From Nectonema munidae (Eukaryota; Nematomorpha; Nectonematoida; Nectonematidae): 64,000 bases of DNA. Location of the stretch: contig JAUIRK010000855.1 in NCBI GenBank assembly GCA_030549495.1, forward strand, positions 1,737,501-1,801,500, read 5' to 3'. Each line of letters starts with the position of its first letter. The first letter of the stretch is position 1. The notes below the pieces were generated by a model. That model did not search any database. It was not told the DNA's origin and worked only from the letters and a program-made list of their open reading frames with translations. Shown here piece by piece: positions 54,101-58,860 of the stretch. Position numbers and translations under genes: made by a program.

Positions 54101-56534
54101 ACTACTTTAGCTTTAGCTGGTGTCAAACTAAAGTGGCTTAAACTGAATTGCTATAAAGGTTTTCGCTATAATTGTTTCTTTACCATTGAATTGATGTTTT
54201 GGTTGAGCAATTCTTTATACTTGTATTGCATTAAAGCAGATTTGAATGGATATAACATACAATTCTTAAATTCGCCTTAACGATTATAAATGAAACACAT
54301 GCTCGGTAAAAATTTGAGGTGGGAAAATTTGGCGTTATACACAAAATTTGACATGATGAAAGATAGGAAATTAGTAAACTTATTCAAATATTCTACCAGT
54401 AAAAGTTCACTTAGCAGATATACATATAAGTCCAGGTAAAAATGAGAATAAACATGGAATCTTACGCAGTACTAAAAAACGCCCCTCAAACTGTCACTCT
54501 TTCATGTCATGTGAAATGTCACTTTTTTTATATTGACATTAGTGTTGAATGCAAACGCTCTCAACTACAACCCAGCAGTCCAAGGTATCCCAATTGACCT
54601 GCTTCAGATTTCGCAGCTCTCGATCGCCAAAATCAAGGCCTTCATCAACTCCTACAACCCTGTCCTGCCTCTTCACCCAAACTCATTTTCTTTTTCCCAG
54701 GAAAGCAGTGAATTTGATGCGCTCTGCGACAAACTCTCTCCCCCATGCCCCGAAAACAACAACCACAAGAGAAGAGCGATGGATGATGAAGTTTTTCATG
54801 ACGTAAGCTCTCATCTTCATCATCTTTTGATCTACGTATCTGGATAACAAGTCCCTAGCATAGTTCATTAAAACGTAACTTAAAAATTTAGTTCGTTATT
54901 AATCAGTTAACAAGAGAAGAAATTTTATTATTACAACAACAAAAGTAAAAAAAAGCAACAAAATATTCTAGTAGCATAAAATTTGACTGTCCTTTTCTTC
55001 CATCACTATCCATTTAATTTTTTATAATCCAGGAATCCATACAACGAGTTTAAATGCCAGATTAGGAAGAAAAAAAATTTTTGAAGGTGTGACTTTGAGG
55101 TTGGCAATAGAAAAAGACAAGCAGTTCAGCATTATAATAGATGAGAAAGAGAATGGCAAAGAGATAGGCATCTATCCATCGTGATGTCTAAACTCCGTTA
55201 ACTTTGAATATATATGTATTAGGCAAAATGAAGAGATATTGTATTTATTTACAAAAAAAAACAAAAAGAGATTAGTCTTCATCTGATAATAAGATATTTT
55301 GAGTGATTTTTTAAATGTTAATATGTTGTGGGTATTTAATTTGTCGATGTATTTATTAGCTCTATTCAAAATGAGCAAAAAGATTTTCTTAAAATTTGAA
55401 TTTTTGTTCAATCTGGGAATGTGTAATTTTTTATATTGACGAGTTAAATCGTTGTTGAAGGAATAATTTCCAACAAAAAGATTGCTGCAGAAATTAAGCA
55501 TGAAACAACCAGAATAATAATCCAACGATAACTAATGTAAAGCAGAAGATTTCTATTAAGAAGCATTAAAAAATGCAGACGATTTTATTTTTATAAAGTC
55601 GACATATGTCAACTGTGATCTATGCTAATTAGTAGCTAATTTAGTTAGTCAATTAATTATTTGTTTAGTTTATCCCTTTGAGGGCCGGTGGGATACTGGT
55701 GTCCCAAAAAATTGAAATCGTCTGCTTTAGATATATAAAATTGCATTGAAAAATAAAGCAGACGATTAGTCTTCAAAATTCCGGTCTTCAAAGGGTTAAT
55801 ACTCAAATAATAAATAGTATTATGAATATTAAGGAAAGCTAGGCTCCAGTTTTGAGAATTTTTCACGCTTTTACCGGACGCCTAATAACGAAATCTCGGC
55901 GGATATAGAAGAATGTGAACTTTTCAGCCACCTGTTTTATATTTCAAAAAAAGAGCTCTGAAAAATACCCTCTAAAATTGGGCCTTTTATATTTCTTTAT
56001 AATTGCTGTTCCTTTCTTCGTTTTCTACCACGTTAATAAGTATACACATTATTATATTTGCCCTACCAGCGTTAGTTGTCCTCAGGAGTAATTGTTCTAG
56101 ACTCTTTGATTTAAGCTAATTTCATTGGCTGAATCCATATTTGACAGGTGATCCCGATATCCAAGCTGATCTTGAGGGAAAGTGAAGTTGGCTACATCTG
56201 CAAACTGTGCAGCTTGGTCTTTGGAGGAGAATCGCTGTGTGCGAAGCACCTAAACGACAAATGCCTACCCCTCAACTCACCCGTATTCCTCGCATCCAAC
56301 ATTCCGATCCCACGATTCATCGTCAAGTTGAAGCAGAGACAAATCTCATGCCAATTCTCCAGCCTCTGCCAAAATTTGATCTTTGCCAATCTCTCCTCAC
56401 TCATCGCCCACTTTCAAACTTTTCACAGTCAAAGCGAAACGATTGAACAACGCCAGCAAAGCAACATCAGTTCTCATCCCTGCTTGATCAAATCTGATCC
56501 CAGCATTCCTCAAAAATCTGTGAAAATCACATGA
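23182..56534 (+). CDS. zfhx: Zinc-finger homeobox transcription factor, ZFHX3/4-like (ATBF1/zfh2), 14 coding exons
   Basis: A nuclear DNA-binding regulator; in other animals this family controls neuronal and muscle differentiation. Joined exons: 23182-24196, 26425-26891, 28520-28760, 34121-34435, 34812-34912, 35849-36009, 37961-38111, 39683-43340, 44217-44300, 47716-47967, 52326-52390, 53380-53632, 54543-54802, 56148-56534. All junctions are GT-AG with compatible phases; total 7,410 nt, 2,469 residues. Homeodomains lie at about 1318-1377, 1560-1619, 1743-1803 and 2004-2064, each with a WF(Q/R)N recognition helix. About 14 C2H2-type fingers flank them. The run [13 protein letters not shown] in exon 2 and [16 protein letters not shown] in exon 8 are hallmarks of the family. 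It is shorter than vertebrate proteins (about 3,700 residues), chiefly at the N-terminus and between homeodomains. The first exon has no in-frame stop before its ATG, so an upstream coding exon is possible. Confidence 0.92.
24197..26424 (+). other. zfhx intron 1
   Basis: A 2.2-kb AT-rich intron. It contains part of a hAT-like repeat (25678 to about 25950) related to the element at 45523-46315. Otherwise only short low-complexity frames are present. Confidence 0.7.
25678..25950 (+). mobile_element. hAT-like non-autonomous element, partial copy
   Basis: It begins CAGCCTTTCTCAGCTGGTG followed by the palindrome GTTCCGCGGAAC, like the left end at 45523. The following sequence (GCACTACTAATAAT, AAAATTTAAGCAAA, TTGAGAAT) aligns with 46025-46190. 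No right end was found. Confidence 0.65.
26425..26891 (+). CDS. zfhx: zfhx coding exon 2
   Basis: Phase 1 in, phase 0 out; acceptor TACCAG|AT, donor AAAAAG|GTAAAA. Residues 339-494. It holds the most diagnostic part of the family: a finger [18 protein letters not shown] (about 376-397), a CAYC...HPKLCRGES segment, then [20 protein letters not shown] with a complete C2H2 finger at 449-471. This block is almost identical across ZFHX3, ZFHX4 and fly Zfh2. Confidence 0.95.
26892..28519 (+). other. zfhx intron 2
   Basis: A 1.6-kb intron. ATC/GAT triplet runs occur at 27820-27833, 27967-27990 and 28092-28106. A partial family B MITE lies at 28329-28436. Confidence 0.7.
28329..28436 (-). mobile_element. 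TTAA MITE, family B (copy 4), partial
   Basis: TTAACCGGTTAACCACCGCCAG then GCAGACGATATCTAATGTAAAG matches the reverse of family B. The right end stops at GGTCGTTACCC. Confidence 0.55.
28520..28760 (+). CDS. zfhx: zfhx coding exon 3
   Basis: Acceptor TTTTTTGCAATTTAG|AC (phase 0), donor AAAAG|GTAAAA (phase 1). Residues 495-575, starting TNYSPHASS. It contains one atypical finger with a terminal cysteine (CLMC...HHLQTC), at the position of the FQCAVC-type finger of vertebrate proteins. Both phases fit the neighbours. Confidence 0.8.
29013..29160 (+). mobile_element. tRNA-like SINE
   Basis: TATGGCTTAGTGGTAAGAGC resembles an RNA polymerase III box A with D-arm, and GAGTTCGATTCCTG a box B, 31 bases apart. 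The anticodon arm does not fold well and a non-tRNA tail follows, so it is a SINE or tRNA pseudogene. Confidence 0.55.
30275..30416 (+). mobile_element. TTAA MITE, family B (copy 5)
   Basis: Inner palindrome GTCGACATATGTCGGC, motifs CATCTGC, CTTCTGC and CGTCTGA, right end GGTCGTTAACGGG TTAA. The left end has drifted (TTAACTTCCGTTTATCGACCA). Confidence 0.75.
30540..31371 (+). promoter_or_regulatory. Possible intronic enhancer island
   Basis: Within the largest zfhx intron this segment is richer in C, poorer in long A/T runs, and contains TACATACATAC and CA repeats. A TTTGATTGACA phrase at 31220-31230 resembles TALE-homeodomain cofactor sites. It resembles the islands at 5.1-6.3 and 14.1-14.7 kb. 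Function is inferred only from composition and place. Confidence 0.2.
31372..31509 (+). mobile_element. TTAA MITE, family E (copy 2)
   Basis: 138 bp; TTAA CCCATTAAGTCCCCATG at the left and ATGGTACTTAATGGG TTAA at the right. Inner palindrome GTTCCCATTTGGGAAC is perfect except for its loop. Three CGTCTG motifs are present. Confidence 0.87.
34121..34435 (+). CDS. zfhx: zfhx coding exon 4
   Basis: Acceptor CTAAGCAAAG|AT fits phase 1 from exon 3 (joins EEASK to DEDDSNRV). The AG five bases earlier would give a different phase and need an extra exon upstream. Residues 575-680 hold two long-spaced fingers: CAPC...HTNSNQH and CTLC...HHMLNMH. They match in order the CNAC/CVLC pair of vertebrate ZFHX. 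The donor AGAA|GTACG (phase 1) is only fair, so this 3' boundary is the least sure. Confidence 0.7.
34715..34781. repeat. (ATC)n microsatellite in zfhx intron 4
   Basis: ATC triplets interrupted twice by AACCACATC. Confidence 0.9.
34812..34912 (+). CDS. zfhx: zfhx coding exon 5
   Basis: Acceptor TTGACAG|CC (phase 1), donor TTGG|GTAAGC (phase 0). Residues 680-713, reading [19 protein letters not shown] then [15 protein letters not shown]. No domain; it links the finger pairs on either side. Good splice signals and phase agreement are the main evidence. Confidence 0.7.
35425..35575 (+). mobile_element. tRNA-derived SINE (family 1, plus-strand copy) in zfhx intron 5
   Basis: GTAAGATTGATTGGTTTCG then GGTCTTGGGTTCGATCC (box B), followed by CATAGTTCGATAGAAGCGGC and AATACCCCACGCTAC. 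The minus-strand copy at 19940-20088 has the same modules. Confidence 0.65.
35849..36009 (+). CDS. zfhx: zfhx coding exon 6
   Basis: Acceptor GATTTTAG|AT (phase 0), donor CCAA|GTATTA (phase 2). Residues 714-767: a basic stretch ([14 protein letters not shown]) that could act as a nuclear localisation signal, then the finger [14 protein letters not shown]...H...H. It aligns with the CNQC finger of vertebrate ZFHX. The next exon restores the frame as HLTK|SFLFC. Confidence 0.85.
36095..36692. mobile_element. DNA transposon with termini built of stacked short repeats
   Basis: The left end (36100-36190) is a run of variants of AAAACATCCGAAATCC. The right end (36628-36692) is the inverted run (TTTCGGACGTTTTGGATTTC). 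Outermost bases are GTCAAAAC and GTTTTGAC. About 600 bp, no coding capacity seen, inside zfhx intron 6. The superfamily cannot be assigned from this alone. Confidence 0.7.
37745..37895 (+). mobile_element. Possible tRNA-like SINE in zfhx intron 6
   Basis: ATGGCCAAATGTCAATGAGTG (box A-like) and CTTGGTTCGATACGGC (box B-like) are followed by TTGTTGATTGTTACATCTAAG. Weakly supported. Confidence 0.35.
37961..38111 (+). CDS. zfhx: zfhx coding exon 7
   Basis: Acceptor TTCTTAATCCAG|G completes the AAG codon from exon 6; donor ATCAAG|GTAATG, phase 0. Residues 767-817: finger [20 protein letters not shown]...H, then [18 protein letters not shown]. It corresponds to the CCLCQRSFRTFQALKKH finger of ZFHX3, including the following helical segment. 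Confidence 0.9.
39210..39349 (+). mobile_element. TTAA MITE, family C (copy 3)
   Basis: TTAA CCCTTTCGTGACCAG at the left, CTGGTCACTAAAGGG at the right, inner palindrome GTATCATATGTGATAC, motifs CGTCTTC, CTTCTGC and CGTCTGA. It lies 43 bp before a family A copy in zfhx intron 7. Confidence 0.82.
39392..39529 (+). mobile_element. TTAA MITE, family A (copy 4)
   Basis: A full 138-bp copy: CCCATTTACGGCCAA / TTGGCCTTAAATGGG termini, palindrome GTTCCTATTTTGGAAC, three CGTCTGC motifs. It ends 154 bp upstream of zfhx exon 8. Confidence 0.87.
39683..43340 (+). CDS. zfhx: zfhx coding exon 8: three fingers, homeodomains 1-3 and the start of 4
   Basis: A 3,658-bp exon (residues 818-2037). Acceptor CACTTTAG|AAGAG, phase 0; donor AAATTAG|GTAGTG, phase 1. 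Fingers at 924-946, 970-992 and 1079-1105. Homeodomains: HD1 41183-41362 ([16 protein letters not shown]), HD2 41909-42088 ([13 protein letters not shown]), HD3 42458-42640 ([17 protein letters not shown]), and the first 33 residues of HD4 from 43241. A CtBP-type PIDLS motif is at 43061. Long Ser/Thr/Pro and acidic linkers separate the domains. The family's fingers between HD2 and HD3 and after HD3 are absent. Base composition is clearly less AT-rich than the introns. Confidence 0.96.
43341..44216 (+). other. zfhx intron 8, splitting homeodomain 4
   Basis: An 876-bp intron interrupting HD4 after the CEKLG residues, before the recognition helix. It contains a LINE relic (43648-43940); the rest is AT-rich. 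Confidence 0.9.
43648..43940 (+). mobile_element. CR1/jockey-type LINE relic
   Basis: Frames give [16 protein letters not shown]...DWNKLPE, a stop, then after a frameshift [14 protein letters not shown]. This is the C-terminal tail pattern of CR1/jockey reverse transcriptases (W-N-LP, then NAFK-RLD). Only the last 60 or so codons survive. Confidence 0.65.
44217..44300 (+). CDS. zfhx: zfhx coding exon 9: recognition helix of homeodomain 4
   Basis: Acceptor TTTTTTTTCCTAG|GT, donor TTTG|GTAAGA. Residues 2037-2065: [20 protein letters not shown] followed by KEKKLKNF, completing HD4 exactly where exon 8 stops. Asn51 of the helix (WFQN) is intact. Phase 1 in and out. Confidence 0.95.
44868..45251. 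mobile_element. hAT-like MITE (second type)
   Basis: The left end reads GGTTCTTAACCTGGG then CCACGGACCCCTGAGGGG. The right end (45218-45251) GGGGTCCATGACTGG then GGTTGAGATTATA is loosely its inverse. A GGTCCGTGAAC phrase at 44922 follows. Boundaries approximate. Confidence 0.5.
45523..46315. mobile_element. hAT-like non-autonomous element
   Basis: Inverted termini CAGCGTTTCTCTACC and GGTTGAGAAACGCTG. The left is followed by the perfect palindrome GGGGTTCCGCGGAACCCC, and the right is preceded by GGGGTTCCGCG. The 8-bp flanks (TTTTAGAA / TCCTAGAG) are only partly similar. About 793 bp with no transposase. A second start-like block (CAGCGTTCCCTCC, GATTCCGCGAGAA) at 45901-45952 suggests an internal nested copy. 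Confidence 0.75.
46685..47015. mobile_element. Repeat with C-runs and GCGC-containing inverted ends
   Basis: CCGCGCTACTTATAT at 46709 and TTTAGCGCGGGCGC at 46990 are roughly inverted. Several CCCC and TTTTGCCCC phrases lie between. Probably a non-autonomous DNA element; class unknown. Confidence 0.4.
47716..47967 (+). CDS. zfhx: zfhx coding exon 10
   Basis: Acceptor AACCTTTCAG|AC, donor CATTAC|GTAAAA, phase 1 in and out. Residues 2065-2149: [10 protein letters not shown] then a finger [12 protein letters not shown]...EHIFSDEH, followed by an acidic Ser/Glu-rich helix. This is the conserved finger after HD4 in ZFHX3 ([21 protein letters not shown] type). Confidence 0.93.
48191..48330 (+). mobile_element. 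TTAA MITE, family B (copy 6)
   Basis: TTAA CCCATTAACGCCCA at the left, GTCGACTATAGTCGAA palindrome, three CGTCTG-type motifs, GGTCGTTAAGGCG TTAA at the right. Confidence 0.8.
48574..48713 (+). mobile_element. TTAA MITE, family A (copy 5)
   Basis: The left TTAA is mutated (GCTACCCATTTATGGCCAA). The rest matches family A up to TTGGCCTTAAATGGG TTAA at 48710-48713. Confidence 0.8.
48888..50892. mobile_element. 2-kb DNA element with GGGTTGGGGTCAATTA termini and AATTACAATT subrepeats
   Basis: The left end GGGTTGGGGTCAATTATAA and right end TAATTGACCCCAACCC are inverted. Each leads into 100-150 bp of AATTACAATT-type subrepeats, including the shared phrase TTTTCAATTACAAGGCTCA in both arms. The interior holds a pogo-like MITE and paired GGGAAATTTTCCATGTAGGG blocks (49795-49828 and 50519-50557). 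No transposase is recognised. Confidence 0.7.
50027..50518. mobile_element. pogo/Tigger-like MITE nested in the larger element
   Basis: It begins CAGTCAAACCTCGTTGATCC, the classic pogo-type terminus, after a TA, and ends GAGATAAGAAGATTAAACTG before TA. The right terminus is diverged. About 490 bp without a coding frame. Confidence 0.6.
51136..51390 (+). mobile_element. LINE (RTE-like) C-terminal fragment
   Basis: The frame reads [20 protein letters not shown] then [11 protein letters not shown] and ends [13 protein letters not shown] stop. The [10 protein letters not shown] motif is the typical C-terminal zone of these endonuclease/reverse-transcriptase retroposons. The catalytic domain is absent. 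Confidence 0.75.
52326..52390 (+). CDS. zfhx: zfhx coding exon 11 (short)
   Basis: Acceptor TTTTTTTAG|GC, donor GTCAAC|GTAATT; 65 bp, phase 1 in, phase 0 out. Residues 2149-2170: [22 protein letters not shown]. No domain. Without it, exon 10 (phase 1) would not join exon 12 (phase 0) in frame, and the peptide resembles the DPATVRQL-type linker after this finger in ZFHX3. Confidence 0.75.
52595..52715 (+). mobile_element. TTAA MITE, family F, decayed
   Basis: TTAA CCCTTTTAGGACCAA at the left and ATGGTCCT at the right; GCAGACG-like core (ACAGACGATTAATCTT). Confidence 0.55.
53040..53169 (-). mobile_element. TTAA MITE, family D (copy 2)
   Basis: TTAA CCCTTTGAGGAG at the left; GACATCAATGTCACACTGGTG palindrome zone at the right; TTCAAAGGC TTAA end. 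A CGTCTGA motif is retained. Confidence 0.65.
53197..53330 (+). mobile_element. TTAA MITE, family B (copy 7), right end decayed
   Basis: AATAACCCATTAACGACCA then GTCGACTATAGTCGAC, a perfect palindrome, and CGTCTGC, CGTTTGC and CGTCTGA motifs; it ends GTCGTTAAGAC. It lies only 50 bp upstream of zfhx exon 12. Confidence 0.75.
53380..53632 (+). CDS. zfhx: zfhx coding exon 12
   Basis: Acceptor GTATCACACAG|GT (phase 0), donor CACAAC|GTAAGC (phase 1). Residues 2171-2255, rich in Ser, Asn, Gln and Phe: [20 protein letters not shown] then [11 protein letters not shown]. No fold is recognised; it is the kind of aromatic/proline-rich low-complexity region found in activation domains. Codon-level composition is coding-like compared with the AT-rich intron flanks. 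Confidence 0.85.
54543..54802 (+). CDS. zfhx: zfhx coding exon 13
   Basis: Acceptor TTGACATTAG|TG (phase 1), donor CATGAC|GTAAGC (phase 0). Residues 2255-2341, starting [20 protein letters not shown]. The VQGIP-(I/P)xLL segment resembles the LQGIPPVLL stretch of ZFHX3. The C-terminal part is acidic (AMDDEVFHD). Confidence 0.85.
55509..55632 (-). mobile_element. TTAA MITE, family B (copy 8), decayed
   Basis: Reverse orientation: ACCAGAATAATAATCCAACG, GCAGAAG and GCAGACG motifs, GTCGACATATGTCAAC palindrome. The termini are eroded. Confidence 0.6.
55669..55799 (+). mobile_element. TTAA MITE, family D (copy 3)
   Basis: TTTATCCCTTTGAGGGCCGG at the left, CCGGTCTTCAAAGGG TTAA at the right; GGGATACTGGTGTCCC inner palindrome; CGTCTGC and GCAGACG motifs facing each other. 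Confidence 0.78.
56148..56534 (+). CDS. zfhx: zfhx coding exon 14 (terminal)
   Basis: Acceptor ATTTGACAG|GT, phase 0. Residues 2342-2469 then TGA. Begins [21 protein letters not shown]. Two fingers: a C2HC type ([20 protein letters not shown] then KC, about 2359-2380) and CQFSSLC...H...H. They match the paired C-terminal fingers of ZFHX3, the first with the same C-x-x-C...H...C spacing. The tail is Ser/Gln-rich. No downstream in-frame exon is needed. Confidence 0.93.
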   Translation: MIPISKLILRESEVGYICKLCSLVFGGESLCAKHLNDKCLPLNSPVFLASNIPIPRFIVKLKQRQISCQFSSLCQNLIFANLSSLIAHFQTFHSQSETIEQRQQSNISSHPCLIKSDPSIPQKSVKIT

Positions 56535-57065
56535 CTCAATCAGGCACCCACACCTCCATACCTCAAACAAAACTTCCCGAACTTTCTTTCCCAATATGCT
56601 CACTTTGCATCACCTTTCTATTTTTGACAATAGAAAATCACTTCAAATTTTAACAATTCCATTTCTCTCCTCCAGTACACATTTGAAACATTTACACTTG
56701 TCAATTAAGATCGATGATACAAAATTAAATTAATATATTTGAAAAAATACATTTAACACTTGTAACAAGGAATGCTACGTAAACAAATTTGCAACAAAAA
56801 AGGAATAGTTTCATCATCATCATCACCATTATTATTATTATTATTATTTATATTTATGTGTATGAAAATTTTTTCCCATTATTTTTATATCACCTTCTCC
56901 CTCTTTTTCCAAAATGTGTTGGGGAGAAGAGTAAGTGTTTTTTTATTTCAACTTCAAAAGTATTTTATTTATGATGATATGATTATTTTATCTTTATCAT
57001 CACTCACCCATTTTAATGTTTGGATTATTATTTCGCTAAAAAGCTCATATGTTGTTAAATGTAGC

Positions 57066-57071
57066 AATAAA
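57066..57071 (+). terminator. Probable zfhx poly(A) signal AATAAA
   Basis: AATAAA 532 bases after the stop, followed by a T/G-containing stretch (TTGCTGATTTATTCAGTC). It is the first well-placed signal downstream, but AATAAA is common in AT-rich DNA. Confidence 0.4.
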
Positions 57072-57219
57072 GATTGCTGATTTATTCAGTCAACTTTAAA
57101 TACAAAACGTATTATTCAGAGATATATTTATAAAGGCAAAGAAATCTTCTCATGGCCAAATTTAAGAAAAGGACTCATTGCTGGATATAAACCCAAGATC
57201 TGAGATCTAAGCCAGTGCT

Positions 57220-57990
57220 TCCAAAGAAACGCCAAAATTATTCATTAAAACGCTAAAAAAGTTAATTGAAGCCAAAAAATAAAAATTTTATAATTTTATT
57301 ACCATTTTTGACATAAGAGATTATATAAATTTTTTATTGAAAAATATATATATAAGATATTAAATTTTAAAACTTTTTTAATACACGTGAAATAAATTTT
57401 GATAAATTTTTATAAAAAAATGATATGCTGAATTTGGGTGAGACTTTTAACCGAAAGATAAAAGATATAGAAATTTTCAATAAAAAGAGCAAAAGAGAAT
57501 GTAAAAATAACTTAATACTCATAGTCTGTGAAATCTATTCCAAAAAATTGTATTTAAAAAATATTAAAAAGTGAAAACTTACCGAAAGTACCAAAAGGTA
57601 TGGAAATTTTTATTTAAAAAACACTAAATACTGTAAATCTGTAGAATTTGTTTTAAAAAAAAGTATAACAATAACCATTGATAAATGAAAACTTACTAAA
57701 AAAAATCTTAAAATTGCAAGATATCTAAAGATATGGAAATTTTTAATAAAAAAACAAAAACTATTAAAAAATTTCTAAACACTGTAAATCTATTAAATCT
57801 TTTTACAAAATTTTATATAAAAAATTATTAAAAGATAAAAACTTAGCGGAAGAAACCGAAAGATACCAAAAGATATGGGAATTTTTGTATTAAAAAATAT
57901 AAAAACATTCAAAAAATCACTAAACATTATGATACTGTAAAATCTGTTTAAAAAAATTGTATAACATGAGATAATTTATTAGCGAAAGTA
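57220..57990. repeat. Diverged tandem repeat, left part
   Basis: Recurring phrases at roughly 130-160-base spacing: CGAAAGATA...AAAGATATGGAAATTTTT, then ACTGTAAATCTRT, then TTAAAAAATTGTATAA. At least five imperfect units. The array resumes at 58585 beyond a LINE. Exact unit boundaries need dot-plot analysis. Confidence 0.6.
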
Positions 57991-57999
57991 GGCAGAGCC

Positions 58000-58570
58000 T
58001 GTTAATTTTCGCATCTAAGTAAAGGAAAGAAGAAGGGGAGAATGCAATGCTCAGCAGAGCTCAAACATTCTGTCTTCCAAAATTCATCCAATTTGTTCTC
58101 AAAATCTTTGGAGCATTAACAATATCATAGGGAAGTGAATTCCAGCCATTAATCATTCTTTCAGAGAAAACCCTTCTTAAATAGGACTTTTTACAAAACG
58201 ATTTCTTAAATTTTTGAGAGTGGAATCTTTGCTTTCTTTTTGAAAAATCAGGTAAAATTCTAGAGTTGATGAGCATCTTTCCATGAAGGATATTATAAAC
58301 GGTAATCATGTCTCTCCTTTTGAAACGATAGAGTAAGGAAGGTAGCTTTAGTTTCTTGGGTCTTTTCTTGTAGCTTAGGTCTTTCAAACCATGAATGTCT
58401 TTAGTGGTAGACCTACGGACTTTCTCAATTTTGAAAGCATCATAGTCATAATAAGGATGGTAAATTACATTTCCATATTCTAAGATTGGTCTTATTAAAG
58501 CTTTATAAAGAAATGGAGCCGTAGTAGTATCGAATGTAGAGAAAGATTTACACACTTGATGATAAGTAGC
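58000..58570 (-). mobile_element. CR1/jockey-type LINE 3' end inserted in the tandem repeat
   Basis: On the minus strand a 164-codon frame (58061-58555) reads LYKALIRPILEYGNVIYHPY, then KIEKVRRSTTKDIHGLKDLSY, KLPSLLYRFKRRDMITVYNI and INGWNSLPYDIVNAPK. This is the standard thumb/C-terminal region of CR1/L2/jockey reverse transcriptases, with no internal stop. It is a 5'-truncated copy lacking the catalytic motif; the open frame suggests a fairly recent insertion. Confidence 0.88.
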
Positions 58571-58584
58571 GAATGCTTGTAAAA

Positions 58585-58860
58585 CACCATTGAAAAATGC
58601 CGAAAGATACGGAAAAATATCAAAAGATATAGAAAGTTTTATTCTTTAAAATCTATTCAAAAAATTATACAAAAAATGTTGAAAGATGACAATTTAGAGA
58701 AAGAAACTCGAAAATACCAAAGATATGAAAATTTCTATTAAAGAAAAAACAAAGAAACACTTATAAAAACTGCTAGGAAATAGAAACCTACAAAATCTGC
58801 ATTGATAAGTTAAAAACACTAATCTGATGAAAAATATTTATTAAAGATATAAATTTTTGG
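58585..58860. repeat. Diverged tandem repeat, right part
   Basis: CCGAAAGATACGG, AAAAGATATAGAAAG, TTTAAAATCTATTCAAAAAA and CCAAAGATATGAAAATTTC repeat the phrases seen at 57220-57990, so the LINE split an older array. Confidence 0.6.

Noticed and set aside
55172-55525. A 117-codon minus-strand open frame in zfhx intron 13
   Set aside because: Composition is that of AT-rich intron DNA (many Asn, Lys, Phe, Ile), with no domain and partial overlap with a decayed MITE.
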